DNA of 64,000 nucleotides from an archaeon (GCA_020053355.1 JAGVNI010000014.1:48769-112768), one strand, 5' to 3'. Positions 24,394 to 32,647 are shown, counted from the first letter of the stretch. The notes: generated from the letters alone by a model not told the origin. Numbers and translations: made by a program.

Positions 24394-24597
24394 TTAAGAG
24401 CTGAGTTCGGCAATCCTTCTGCTTACATGGTCTGCCTGTATTTTCAGGGTTTCTAGCCTGGATTCAAGCATTTGCCTTTCCTCGGCTTTACTGAGGTTAT
24501 CCCCAGCACAGCACTTTGGTATAACCCAGCCGTTCCTTTTTCTGCATTTCCAGTTTTCTTGCGCCCACCCGGGCCCGGTTCCATCTCCATTTGGCAT
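24394..24597 (-). CDS. DUF5320-like small protein
   Basis: 67 residues. The start MPNGDGTGPGWAQ resembles the DUF5320 N-terminus (MPxGDxTGPxG), followed by two Cys pairs (WKCRK, PKCCAG) and a C-terminal coiled-coil helix (AEERQMLESRLETLKIQADHVSRRIAEL). It lies out of frame inside the 3' end of the DUF134 gene for 145 nt and ends 10 nt before the SpeD-like gene. Such proteins often sit beside DUF134 and iron-sulphur or nitrogenase-cofactor-like genes; function unknown. Confidence 0.6.
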   Translation of the reverse strand: MPNGDGTGPGWAQENWKCRKRNGWVIPKCCAGDNLSKAEERQMLESRLETLKIQADHVSRRIAELSS

Positions 24598-24902
24598 GAA
24601 TCCACCTCGTTTTTTATGTAATAGTCCCCACCCTTGATTTTGATTGCCTGACCTTTGATGAGCGCCTGCGCAACCTTTTTTCTGCCGCTTTTTAAAAGAC
24701 GATGCAGAGTGGGCTGGGAAATTTCCATCCTATTCGAAGCTTCTATCTGCTCCATTTCTTCGAAATCCACCAGTTTTATCGCTTCCAGCTCATCGACACC
24801 TATTTCCGATTCGGACAGCTCCCGCAGCGGGATTCCGGCTGGCTTGAAGTAGGTGACGCCTGGCTCGCAAGCCACCCTCCTGCATTTTCTCGGCCTTGGC
24901 AT
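24453..24902 (-). CDS. DUF134 (UPF0251) helix-turn-helix protein
   Basis: 149 residues. The N-terminal 100 residues match DUF134: MPRPRKCRRVACEPGVTYFKPAGIPL, DELEAIKLVDFEEMEQIEASNRMEISQPTLHRLLKSGRKKVAQALIKGQAIKIKGGDYYI, including a sigma-70 region-4-like HTH. The last about 50 residues lie beyond the usual family end and share DNA with the DUF5320 gene in another frame, suggesting loss of the original stop. It probably regulates its own operon through the palindrome just upstream. Confidence 0.8.
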   Translation of the reverse strand: MPRPRKCRRVACEPGVTYFKPAGIPLRELSESEIGVDELEAIKLVDFEEMEQIEASNRMEISQPTLHRLLKSGRKKVAQALIKGQAIKIKGGDYYIKNEVDSCQMEMEPGPGGRKKTGNAEKGTAGLYQSAVLGITSVKPRKGKCLNPG

Positions 24903-24904
24903 GT

Positions 24905-24922
24905 TATGAATATATATTCATA
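24905..24922. promoter_or_regulatory. 18-bp perfect palindrome, likely operator of DUF134 operon
   Basis: TATGAATATATATTCATA is a perfect palindrome placed 2 nt before the DUF134 start and just downstream of an AT-rich TATA-like stretch (ATTTAAATTG on the minus strand, 24924-24933). The position overlaps the transcript start and suits a repressor site; the regulator assignment is inference. Confidence 0.6.
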
Positions 24923-25090
24923 TCAATTTAAATAAGTGCTGCTTCGTTGATATGCGGTCCCGGTAAGAAAAAACAGGAAATCAGCTTTATAGAACAAGGA
25001 ATTGCATTTCGTCATGGGCCCAAGTGAATTGAACCCCGTGTAAACATTCCTCCTGGGATTTATAATTCTCACTAGTGGATTATACGATTC

Positions 25091-25627
25091 ATGAAAATCT
25101 CAACGAACACCATGATTTTCATAAGCGCGCCTGTACTGGTCCTGCTGGCTTTAGTCTCGGCCTATGCCCTGCACGCGTATGCCGCAATCGGCGTCATGTT
25201 CGCATGCTCTATCCTGCTTTTCTGGCTATCGAATCAGGCAACCGTAAATCGCGTTGCGATGATAACCGGGTATTCGTGCGCATTCGCCTGCCTGATCCTG
25301 GTAGCCGGCATCCCTTCGGGTGAAATCGGGATGAAAACCTGCCCGGAGCGGGTTGCAAACCCGGATTCTGAGGCCAAAATCAGCTTTTTTTACTCGCCTT
25401 TCTGCCCCGGCTGCTTTAAAGCGGAAGCTGAACTCGGCGCGCTCATATCCAGCGGGGTGGATGCCCGGGTCGAATGGTATGACGCCCGCTTCTGCCATGA
25501 CGATGCGGATAGATACGGTTTTACCGGCACCCCATGCATTGCGGTTGAGAAGGGGGGACAGGTGGAAAGAGCCTGCGGGATATTGGGCAGGGAAGACATC
25601 GCCGCGCTCCTAAGCAGGTCAGGATAA
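25091..25627 (+). CDS. membrane-anchored thioredoxin-fold protein (CPGC)
   Basis: 178 residues with about three N-terminal hydrophobic segments (residues 8-30, 33-48, 55-78), then a thioredoxin-like domain: ISFFYSPFCPGCFKAEAELGAL with the active motif CPGC, and GFTGTPCIAVEKGG with the cis-Pro replaced in position by TPC. It is likely an extracytoplasmic thiol oxidoreductase. The convergent neighbour is a CcdA-type electron carrier, the known partner of such proteins. A TATA box (TTTATAATTC) lies about 25 nt before the ATG. Its last 9 nt overlap the neighbour's 3' end. Confidence 0.8.
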   Translation: MKISTNTMIFISAPVLVLLALVSAYALHAYAAIGVMFACSILLFWLSNQATVNRVAMITGYSCAFACLILVAGIPSGEIGMKTCPERVANPDSEAKISFFYSPFCPGCFKAEAELGALISSGVDARVEWYDARFCHDDADRYGFTGTPCIAVEKGGQVERACGILGREDIAALLSRSG

Positions 25628-26275
25628 TACGGGCAGCATGTCTGCAAGCGCAAGCAGTCCGAAAATAACCAAAACCGCCCCGGCAGCAGGAATTGAGTAT
25701 TTTGACATGCGGTTGAGGGGCTTCAGATATGGTCCGAGCCGCTCCAGGAGGAGGGCGAATGCGAGAAACGGCAGGGCAATGCCCATGGAGTAGGCAAAAA
25801 AAAGGGGAAAAGCACCTGCTGCGGACACGGACGCCAGCACCACGATTGCGCCCAGAATGAATGAAAAACATGGGGAAAGCGTCAATGAAAATGCGCAACC
25901 CATAAGAAAAGGCCCGGCCATGCCGAATCTTTCCCCGGGTTTCGGCAATCCAAGCGAGATTCCCGGAAAATCAAGCCTGACAACTCCAAGAAGGCTGAGT
26001 CCGGATATTAGTATGAAGAGACCGCCCGCCCTTGAGAGCATACTTCGCGCGGTTGCACCCATTGAGTACAGGACCGTGCCGAGCGCAATGCCAAAAAGGC
26101 TGAACATCAGGGTAAAACCTATAACGAAAAAAATGGCGGCTGGAAGCCGCGCATTCCTTTTTTGGCCGCCCGTACTGATATAGGCGAGCATTGCAGGCAT
26201 GAGCGGCAGGAAACATGGACTGAAAAAAGACAGGAGCCCGCCCAAAAAGGCACCTGCAATGCTTTCCCCGTCCAT
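25619..26275 (-). CDS. ccdA: CcdA/DsbD-type transmembrane thiol electron carrier
   Basis: 218 residues with six hydrophobic segments. The two conserved Cys-Pro features are present: GGLLSFFSPCFLPLMPAMLAY in the first helix and FSLTLSPCFSFILGAI in the fourth. CcdA moves electrons from cytoplasmic thioredoxin across the membrane to exported thiol proteins. ATG 26275 fits a leaderless transcript from AAATAAAATC about 25 nt upstream, though the ORF is open to 26407. Convergent with its likely partner thioredoxin. Confidence 0.85.
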   Translation of the reverse strand: MDGESIAGAFLGGLLSFFSPCFLPLMPAMLAYISTGGQKRNARLPAAIFFVIGFTLMFSLFGIALGTVLYSMGATARSMLSRAGGLFILISGLSLLGVVRLDFPGISLGLPKPGERFGMAGPFLMGCAFSLTLSPCFSFILGAIVVLASVSAAGAFPLFFAYSMGIALPFLAFALLLERLGPYLKPLNRMSKYSIPAAGAVLVIFGLLALADMLPVLS

Positions 26276-26609
26276 AATAGGAGGTATGCGGTGATATGAT
26301 TTTATTTCTTCATAATTTACCCTGCTGGAGCCGGGATAATCGGTTCCGTCCAGGTTGCATGGGTTTGGCTTATCGAAAGAGAAAGGAGAGGGGTGCAGTA
26401 GATTCATGAGGAGGTGCTGCTGCTCTTTGGGACGCTTGCACGTGGCGGGGTCAAAGGTGCTCCTTTTGTGCAGAAAAACGAAAAAGAATCGCCGAGGGAC
26501 ATTGAAATAAAGGTAAACATTCCTCCAGGTGGCTTTCCGTGTTTATTCAAATTCCTTCTTTTGGCCGGGCAGGTAGGTTTTTATAGTTATAATACGTAGT
26601 AAACTATGT

Positions 26610-27608
26610 ATGAAATCGGTTTATCATTCTAAAAATCCATCCAGGACAGGCCTGAAATCCCTCGAAGAATTTCGGGTGCAGCCTGAGCGGCTCACGCACG
26701 AGTTCACGCAATCGCCCGCGGTTGAACGGGCAGTCCCTTTGGTCAACACTCTGATAACTGATGCCAAGGCATGGTTTTGCAGCCGCTACGGCGAAGAATT
26801 CGACAGGTACAACCCGGACCATGGCGCCATCATGAAGCCCAGGATGTGGGAGGATGCCAGAATGGCAGAAGCGCTCGCATTGCTCGGCCTGCCGCTTGAG
26901 CATGTGCAAAAAATATACCTGCCATGGTGGAACGAATCGGCTGGCAGCGAAACGCTCACAACATTCCAAAGCGGCATCGTCTACGCCACGCTTGGGGCGC
27001 GCCACACGTATCAGACCCAGATGATGCGCCAGGGCCTGGATATTCCCGGCATTTGCAGCGTCAGCGTGGCTGGTTTCGTGCATACGTCCGATGACAGGCT
27101 GGTGCTGGGCCTGCGCGGTGGGCTGAATTATCCCAACACGTATTATTTCGCTGCCGGAGCGCTTGCGATTGGCGCTGATATGCAGGCGGGCAGGATGTCA
27201 ATTTACCAGCTATTCCTGAAGGATGAATTGCGCAAGGAGTACGGGATTCTCAGGGACGACATCTCGATGGCCGAGCTCCTCTGCAAGGCCGCATTGCATG
27301 GCGGGGACAGGGACGTATCATACGTTTTCGCAGTCCACACCCCGCTTTCCCTCGACGGGGTTCTGGCTCGATACGCTTCCAACAGCGACAAGGACAAGCT
27401 GGAGCACAACAGGCTGGAAGGCGTCCGGCCGGACGAAGTGCCCGCGTTCGTGCGCGAGTTCTACAAAGGATTTGCCGCCAACAATCCGCACCGGCCTGAA
27501 GGGCAGAGGATGTTATTGCCCCAAGGCGCAGGGCCGCTGCTTTCTTATGTCGGCGAGGGCCTGGAATTGATGGACGAACTGGCAGCTAAAAATATCCAGC
27601 CGGCTTGA
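26610..27608 (+). CDS. protein with degenerate Nudix-like core
   Basis: 332 residues, unknown as a whole. Residues about 165-215 (DDRLVLGLRGG...YYFAAGALAIGADMQAG then LFLKDELRKEYGI) follow the Nudix layout of strand, Gly-rich loop and REUxEExGU helix, but the box is degenerate (DELRKEYGI). Metal-dependent hydrolysis therefore cannot be assumed. A TATA-like TTATAGTTATAATAC lies 20-30 nt upstream of the ATG. Confidence 0.45.
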   Translation: MKSVYHSKNPSRTGLKSLEEFRVQPERLTHEFTQSPAVERAVPLVNTLITDAKAWFCSRYGEEFDRYNPDHGAIMKPRMWEDARMAEALALLGLPLEHVQKIYLPWWNESAGSETLTTFQSGIVYATLGARHTYQTQMMRQGLDIPGICSVSVAGFVHTSDDRLVLGLRGGLNYPNTYYFAAGALAIGADMQAGRMSIYQLFLKDELRKEYGILRDDISMAELLCKAALHGGDRDVSYVFAVHTPLSLDGVLARYASNSDKDKLEHNRLEGVRPDEVPAFVREFYKGFAANNPHRPEGQRMLLPQGAGPLLSYVGEGLELMDELAAKNIQPA

Positions 27609-27739
27609 ATGGGATAATAAGACCAGTCCCCGCCGCCCCTCATTAGCTTGGGTAAGTTAATCATATCATCGGGGCGTTGGATCATCCTGTAATGAAATCG
27701 GGAATTGCGAATATAAACCAAGCGGCGGGATGCCGCCAT

Positions 27740-28009
27740 TCAGCGGTCAATCCGCTTCCTTCTGATGACCGCCATTTCCGATGAGAGGGGGTCGGGATTG
27801 CCGTCCTCTCGCGCGAGACGGCTCTCCATGAGGCGGAGCATCAGTTCGGAGTCGCTTTCCCTATCCGCCCCGCACATCGATTCGAGCTCTTTCTTCACTT
27901 CGAGCCAGCGGTTGCGCTCCGCCGCCTTCTTCTTCATCTTCCCGAATTTCACGGAGAGGTTGCTGAGCCTTGCAAGGATGTTCAGCCGGGTCCTCTCAAC
28001 GCCTGGCAT
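27740..28009 (-). CDS. small charged helical protein
   Basis: 89 residues, Arg/Lys/Glu-rich, probably all helical (RLNILARLSNLSVKFGKMKKKAAERNRWLEVKKELESM). A TATA-like TTTATTAATT lies about 25 nt before the ATG, consistent with a leaderless gene. It shares no recognised family. The 130 nt between it and the Nudix-like gene hold nothing I can identify. Confidence 0.5.
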   Translation of the reverse strand: MPGVERTRLNILARLSNLSVKFGKMKKKAAERNRWLEVKKELESMCGADRESDSELMLRLMESRLAREDGNPDPLSSEMAVIRRKRIDR

Positions 28010-28076
28010 GGGTATTGCTGCGCATCAGAAATTAATAAAGAGATGATGCGGGCTTTTGCCCGCAAAATTGGGCGCT

Positions 28077-29264
28077 TCAGCCGAGTATCCGGGTGAGCTC
28101 CGACTCGAATACATCCGGTTTTGCCACCATCGAGTGGGCCTTCTTCCGGGTATCGGAGTATTTGGAGAGCCTGGATACGCTTTTTAAGGCGTTGACGTCG
28201 CCTTTCAGCTTGTGGAGCGCCAGCTCCCTCGAGTCCTTGAATTTGGACTTCGATGCGACGCTAAGGAGCGCGTTGCTCTGGCCGATTAGGCGCTCGACCG
28301 CCGCGGACCTGCAGTCCGGATAAGGCGAGAGCATGGCGACTTCGGAAAGCACGTCCGCATCGTCAAGGTCCGCAACCATGTCGGAGAGCAGCATGAGGGC
28401 GGTCGTCCTCGCATCGCTGAAATCGGATTCGGATATCACGGTCCGGAGCGATATGGGGTCGTTCGAAAGCCTGCCGACCGCGATGTAACGCGCATCCTCG
28501 CTCGGTGAGATTTTCGCGATTTCGATTAGCGCCTCGACATCGTCAAGTTCCTCCACGAAAGCGGACAGCTTGGATGCCGCGGCTTTCTTCACTTCGCTGT
28601 GCTTTGAGAGCACGAGCGAGCAGAGGGAGTCTATGTCCGAAGACAGCGTGTCCACGGCGCTCATGCGCACGCTCCGGAATGACGAGTCTTCGGCGACTTT
28701 CCTAAGAGCGGACGAGTTCTCGGCGATTTTCTCCATCGCCGCGGAGCGCGAGTCCCGATGAGGCGAGCGGGCGGCCACTTCGGAAAGCGAATCCGGCTCG
28801 ACCAGGAGGTTGACCGCGTCCATCCTCGTCACCCCGAAGAGGGCCGAACATGCGACTTCTACAAGCGAAGGGCCGTTCGTTGAAAGCTCGTCCACGGCTG
28901 AGGCGCGGGTGTCCTCGTAGTGGCAGAATTTCGCGATGTCGGTGAGCGCTTCCACGTCATTGGACAGGTACGATACCGCAGCGAGGCGGACGAATGCGAA
29001 GTTCGAGAAAAGCGCAAGCTCTACAAGCACGCGCGAGCGGCCCTTTAGCCGGTCGACCGCGCTCAGCATGGCGAGGCGCTCGCCGCTGGTCAGCACTTTC
29101 GCAAGGTGGGCGAAGGAATACCGATCAGGAGCCTTGTGGAAGGATGCAATCCCTTTCCTGTCCTTCTTGCGTTCCGGCCGCTTTTCCCTGACCCGTTCGT
29201 CTTCCGAGAGGCTTGACGAAATTTCTATGGGGGAGAGTCTAATCTTTCGGATACTGGATGCCAT
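28077..29264 (-). CDS. HEAT/ARM-like helical repeat protein
   Basis: 395 residues. After a charged N-terminal 55 residues it consists of about ten repeats of 30-33 residues with the pattern LxxVAxxSxxxDxRxxAVxxLSxD, typical of HEAT-like solenoids that bind proteins. ATG 29264 is preferred to the upstream ORF start because the TATA box TTTATATACTT lies about 25 nt upstream. No catalytic domain. Partner unknown. Confidence 0.7.
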   Translation of the reverse strand: MASSIRKIRLSPIEISSSLSEDERVREKRPERKKDRKGIASFHKAPDRYSFAHLAKVLTSGERLAMLSAVDRLKGRSRVLVELALFSNFAFVRLAAVSYLSNDVEALTDIAKFCHYEDTRASAVDELSTNGPSLVEVACSALFGVTRMDAVNLLVEPDSLSEVAARSPHRDSRSAAMEKIAENSSALRKVAEDSSFRSVRMSAVDTLSSDIDSLCSLVLSKHSEVKKAAASKLSAFVEELDDVEALIEIAKISPSEDARYIAVGRLSNDPISLRTVISESDFSDARTTALMLLSDMVADLDDADVLSEVAMLSPYPDCRSAAVERLIGQSNALLSVASKSKFKDSRELALHKLKGDVNALKSVSRLSKYSDTRKKAHSMVAKPDVFESELTRILG

Positions 29265-29337
29265 GAGAGTTTTTTCCACGATAAGTATATAAAGGATTCG
29301 CCATTTTTTACATAAAAACGTCCCGCACCATGGCGTT

Positions 29338-29739
29338 TCAGGCTTGCGGGGCGGAAGCATTTATGCAGAAAAACGCGTACGCATAGTTCATGAAGCCCAA
29401 AGCGACAAAGGGCAGGGAGACCCACGGATTGCGGGCGAGGTACGCGAGGACGAAGCCCAGCACCGCGATAGTCTCCGGCAGCACGATAAGGACCAGGTGC
29501 ATTTCCGGATTCCCAATGAACCTTGGAAACAAGTAGAAGTGGTAGCAAATCATTCCCGCGAAGGTGAGGCCGGTGAAAAGGAACGCCCAGATGGCGTTCT
29601 CCCCCATGAAAACGCCCGATACGCCGCCAAATGAAAGCGATGGGATGCCATCCGCGTTGTTGGCGACGAAGAATGACAGGAAGGCCAGGAGCGGGTACAT
29701 CATGGCAAACGTTAGATATGTGACCGTGTTCTGCTGCAT
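29338..29739 (-). CDS. four-helix membrane protein, unknown function
   Basis: 133 residues with four hydrophobic segments (about 6-25, 44-67, 76-98 and 104-125). No charged catalytic motif. A GTGATGAC ribosome-binding sequence directly precedes the ATG. It lies between tRNA-Pro and the HEAT gene on the same strand. Confidence 0.6.
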   Translation of the reverse strand: MQQNTVTYLTFAMMYPLLAFLSFFVANNADGIPSLSFGGVSGVFMGENAIWAFLFTGLTFAGMICYHFYLFPRFIGNPEMHLVLIVLPETIAVLGFVLAYLARNPWVSLPFVALGFMNYAYAFFCINASAPQA

Positions 29740-29816
29740 GTCATCACTTGCGCGGAGTAAATCTCATGTGGGGAATAGCCTGGGCCACCGGAGTATATCC
29801 GGTGCAGGCCCGGCAA

Positions 29817-29972
29817 TGGGGAAACTGAGATTTGAACTCAGACAACCAGCTTTTTCTGAACCGCTTGGCTGCGTCGGACCTCAGGGCTTTTCCCGAGGGT
29901 TTTGCCCGAAGTTTATCCGAAGCCAAAAGGCTCTCCCAAAGCTGACAGCATACCAGGTTAGCTCATTTCCCC
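29817..29972 (-). tRNA. tRNA-Pro(TGG) with canonical intron
   Basis: Acceptor arms GGGGAAA and TTTCCCC pair, discriminator A. Anticodon stem TCAGC/GCTGG around TTTGGG gives anticodon TGG. T arm CTGAG-TTCAAAT-CTCAG. The intron is about 29852-29934 (83 nt) at position 37/38. It contains TTTTGGCTTC and CGGGCAAAACCC, both shared with the tRNA-Ala intron. Confidence 0.82.
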
Positions 29973-30031
29973 GAAAATTTTCCTAAGGAGGTTCTCATGG
30001 TAAAATTTTCATCAAAACTTCCTGAGGAACA
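29973..30031. repeat. palindromic element next to tRNA-Pro, related to the tRNA-Gly intron module
   Basis: Starts with GAAAATTTTCCT and continues to GGTAAAATTTTC-ATCAAAACTTC and CTGAGGA. This is the same order as in the tRNA-Gly intron (GAAACTTTCCT ... GGTTAAAGTTTC-ATCAAACTTC and ATGAGGA). It abuts the 5' end of tRNA-Pro. The rest up to 30078 holds another ATCATCAAAAG fragment. Confidence 0.6.
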
Positions 30032-30078
30032 ACTATGATAATCATCAAAAGTTTTTTAGATGGGACAGTGGCCGACAA

Positions 30079-30474
30079 TCAGCAGTTCGGCTTCTTCACG
30101 AGGACGTGGACGTCATCGAATTTTTTCAGCATGAAGCCGTAGCGCGCATAAAGGTCGACTGCCGGGTTCATGACCTTCACTTTCAGGTAAATCGGGCGCT
30201 CGGTGTCCTGGAGCGTGTCCAGGATGTGCTCGAGAAGGACCGTGCCGACGCCCTGCCCCCGCATGGATTTGTCCACGCCGATTCCCTGGAGGACTATCCG
30301 GTCCCCGTCATCCACGATATGCGCGAACCCCACAAGTTTCCCGTCGAACTCGGCCAGCAGAAGGGTGTCGTCGTCGGTCACCTGGACCATCGCATGAGGG
30401 AAAACGCTGCGGATGAAGTCTTTCGCAACGTCCATCTCTGATGGCCGCACCGTCCTGACCGTGATTGAAAGCAT
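30079..30474 (-). CDS. GNAT family N-acetyltransferase
   Basis: 131 residues, a compact single GNAT domain. The acetyl-CoA-binding motif is IGVDKSMRGQGVGTVLLEHIL, preceded by KLVGFAHIVDDGDRIVLQ and followed by the usual NPAVDLYARYGFMLKKF. The start lies 4 nt after the metallophosphoesterase stop, placing it third in the nop5 operon. Substrate unknown; RimI-like protein acetylation is possible. Confidence 0.85.
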   Translation of the reverse strand: MLSITVRTVRPSEMDVAKDFIRSVFPHAMVQVTDDDTLLLAEFDGKLVGFAHIVDDGDRIVLQGIGVDKSMRGQGVGTVLLEHILDTLQDTERPIYLKVKVMNPAVDLYARYGFMLKKFDDVHVLVKKPNC

Positions 30475-30478
30475 TGGC

Positions 30479-31114
30479 TCACAACGTTATGAATTGGGTG
30501 GTAATTCTTTTATCCCTGATGGTGATTGACGCCGCGCGCATCGAATTCGCAGGGGGGAGTTTCACGAGTTCGGTGGTTCCAAGTTTCGAGGTTCCGGCAT
30601 GCTCATGGACATGGCCGAAAAACGCCGCCAGCGGCTTCTTCTCCTGGATTGTCCTGAGTATGGAATCGCTTCCGATGCGCCGGATCATGTGCACCAAATC
30701 GAAATGCCCTTTCGGCGGGCAGTGCAGCATGAGGAGCGTGTTGCGGTCGATTGGCAGTTTCGACATCTGCGAGTATATGTCCTCCTCAGTCAGCTCCCCG
30801 AACGTTCCAAAGGGCGTCGGCGGGCTGAAGCCGAACCCAACGACGTTGAGCCCGCCAGTTATTTCTGCCCGCTTCCCGTGTATCCAGTTCGGGGCCTTGG
30901 ACAGGCAATCGTTCGCGGCTTTGTTGTCCCAGTTGCCAGGTATGATGAAGGCCTTCGGGAGGGCCCCGAGGACCGCTTCCGCGAAATATTCCGAGTGCGT
31001 GATGTCGCCGCAGGCGAATACGTGGTCATAAGACGGCGCGAGGCGTGCAAGCGCTTCCAGCGCCGCCTCCTCGTCGTGGAGGTCTGAGAATGCCAGTATC
31101 CGCATGGGAATCAT
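30479..31114 (-). CDS. metallophosphoesterase
   Basis: 211 residues. The calcineurin-like motifs are complete: FSDLHD, CGDITHSEYF, PGNWDN (GNHD variant with Trp), LMLHCPP and FFGHVHEHAG. YfcE/phosphodiesterase-like in size. ATG 31114 overlaps the nop5 stop (ATGA), so translation is coupled to nop5. Substrate unknown; the context could suggest RNA or nucleotide processing, which is inference. Confidence 0.85.
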   Translation of the reverse strand: MIPMRILAFSDLHDEEAALEALARLAPSYDHVFACGDITHSEYFAEAVLGALPKAFIIPGNWDNKAANDCLSKAPNWIHGKRAEITGGLNVVGFGFSPPTPFGTFGELTEEDIYSQMSKLPIDRNTLLMLHCPPKGHFDLVHMIRRIGSDSILRTIQEKKPLAAFFGHVHEHAGTSKLGTTELVKLPPANSMRAASITIRDKRITTQFITL

Positions 31115-32085
31115 TCTGCCGGCTTTTGCGGGGGTGCCGCGTTTGCGGCGCCAGTCGTCTCCGGCTTGGCCTTGGCCTGCTTGGCCGCCTCGTATTCCTT
31201 CATTATCTGCGCGAAGCGGTCGTCGAACTTCTTTATCAGCATCGGCGAGATTTTCCTCTTGCTGAAAGCGTCCGCCTTGGCCGCGAGGCACAACTGGTTC
31301 GCGAGCACGCGGGCCACCTTGCCCCTCACGCTCTTTGGCGATGAGGAGATGCGAACGTGCTGGAAGATGATGCCGTGCTTCGGCGGCGGAATCCGCTTGT
31401 TCCGGAGGTGCTTGAAGAGCGCTTTCTCCGCGCCAAGCACCTGTATGGCGCTTGCCGGGAGCACCGCGAGGCGTGCGAGCGAACCCACATGCGAGACCAA
31501 TTTCGCCGCGATGTCCGGGCCGCCGACTTCGGACATGTTCGGGCATAATTCGTTGGCGAGCTCCTTCTGGTATTCCTCATAGTCCTTGCGGAGCTTTTCC
31601 AGCGAGATTATCGCCTTTGCCATTGAGAGGCATTCGGAATGGTCCTTCGGGGACAATTTCGCCCCGAGGCTCGCCTTTGCGGCAGCCACCAGGTCGGCCG
31701 CCCGCTTCTGGCCGAGAATGGCCGCAAGCTCCTTCTCGTCCATGTTCTCGCGGTCGATTATAAGCGTGGCAGAGCAGAACTGGAGCTTGTCCTCGGCTTT
31801 CAATTCAGGAAGATAGATGCCGTACCAGTCCTCGTAGCGCTCGCCAAGGAGGTTGATGGACTTGTCCAAATCCTCTATCGAGCGCGTCACGCTGGCAAGG
31901 AGCATATCGCGGCTGCGGAGTGCCTGCATGACTGTCGCCCGGGCCTTTTTCATGAAACGGGCGCGCTTGTCGAACCGCTCGTCGCGGTCGTCACGGTCGC
32001 CGCGGCCTCCACCGGGCGGGCCCCTGTTGAACGACGGCCTGCCCCTGAATCCACGATTGCCCTGCTGAGGTTTTCGATCACTCAT
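31111..32085 (-). CDS. nop5: Nop5/Nop56-type C/D box RNP core protein with RG-rich N-terminus
   Basis: About 324 residues. The Nop domain is clear (MSEVGGPDIAAKLVSHVGSLARLAVLPASAIQVLGAEKALFKHLRN, then PKHGIIFQHVRISSSPKSVRGKVARVLANQLCLAAKADAF). It scaffolds fibrillarin and L7Ae on C/D guide RNAs for 2'-O-methylation. The usual globular N-terminal fibrillarin-binding domain appears to be replaced by about 35 residues rich in Arg, Gly and Asp (RGFRGRPSFNRGPPGGGRGD), and the tail is Ala/Pro/Lys-rich. ATG 32085 is used; ATG 32097 is nearer the expected leaderless start. Fibrillarin is not in the window. Confidence 0.9.
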   Translation of the reverse strand: MSDRKPQQGNRGFRGRPSFNRGPPGGGRGDRDDRDERFDKRARFMKKARATVMQALRSRDMLLASVTRSIEDLDKSINLLGERYEDWYGIYLPELKAEDKLQFCSATLIIDRENMDEKELAAILGQKRAADLVAAAKASLGAKLSPKDHSECLSMAKAIISLEKLRKDYEEYQKELANELCPNMSEVGGPDIAAKLVSHVGSLARLAVLPASAIQVLGAEKALFKHLRNKRIPPPKHGIIFQHVRISSSPKSVRGKVARVLANQLCLAAKADAFSKRKISPMLIKKFDDRFAQIMKEYEAAKQAKAKPETTGAANAAPPQKPAE

Positions 32086-32116
32086 AAATAGCACCATCCT
32101 AGAAGATGCCATGACG

Positions 32117-32128
32117 GTATTTTAAAGC
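32117..32128. promoter_or_regulatory. shared TATA element between nop5 and 32162 gene
   Basis: GTATTTTAAAGC reads as a TATA box on both strands and lies about 25 nt from the nop5 start region and about 35-40 nt from the plus-strand start. Confidence 0.45.
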
Positions 32129-32161
32129 ATTGACCCTGAAAATAGGAGCAGAGGATACCAT

Positions 32162-32647
32162 ATGTCTGACGTTGAAAAGCTCACAAAGGATACTGTTGCA
32201 AGCGGCGGCGTGCTCGCCATGCTCTATTTCGACATCCATGCTGCGACCAAGGAACTCGTCCAGGATTTGGGAACCGGATTCATCAACAGCATCATCCAGA
32301 AACCGGGGGTGGTGTTCGCCCTGGGGGAGATTGACGAACCCAAGGGAGGGGAAGAGGGCAAGAACTGGTCCAGCACGATAGAAGTCAAGGTCCTGACGAA
32401 GAACTTCACCACGCTTGCCGGGATATGCATGGCCAACAGCCCGTTCACGGTCGAAATCCTGCGGCCGGACGAGATAAAACTGCCTCTTAGCGTGGCGCAT
32501 GAACTGCTCGGAACGATGTCCGCAACTACAGCCGAGTACAAGAAATACATACTGACGAAGCTCTCAAAGCCCGAGGAAATCCTCCAGCTCCAGGAGAACC
32601 TGAAGCGGAGGGCGGAGATGGGCAGGAAGATACTCAAGAAGGAATAG
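32162..32647 (+). CDS. conserved-looking protein, unknown function, upstream of KaiC-like ATPase
   Basis: 161 residues, soluble alpha/beta. The first part (GGVLAMLYFDIHAATKELVQDLGTGFINSII) and VEILRPDEIKLPLSVAHELLGTMSATTAEYKKYIL look well structured, ending in a charged helix with KKE. No known motif. It lies 22 nt before the KaiC-like gene on the same strand, so the two form an operon and may interact. Confidence 0.6.
   Translation: MSDVEKLTKDTVASGGVLAMLYFDIHAATKELVQDLGTGFINSIIQKPGVVFALGEIDEPKGGEEGKNWSSTIEVKVLTKNFTTLAGICMANSPFTVEILRPDEIKLPLSVAHELLGTMSATTAEYKKYILTKLSKPEEILQLQENLKRRAEMGRKILKKE

Noticed and set aside
26414..26599. 61-codon plus-strand ORF before the Nudix-like gene
   Set aside because: No convincing ribosome-binding site or similarity; it spans the promoter of the next gene.
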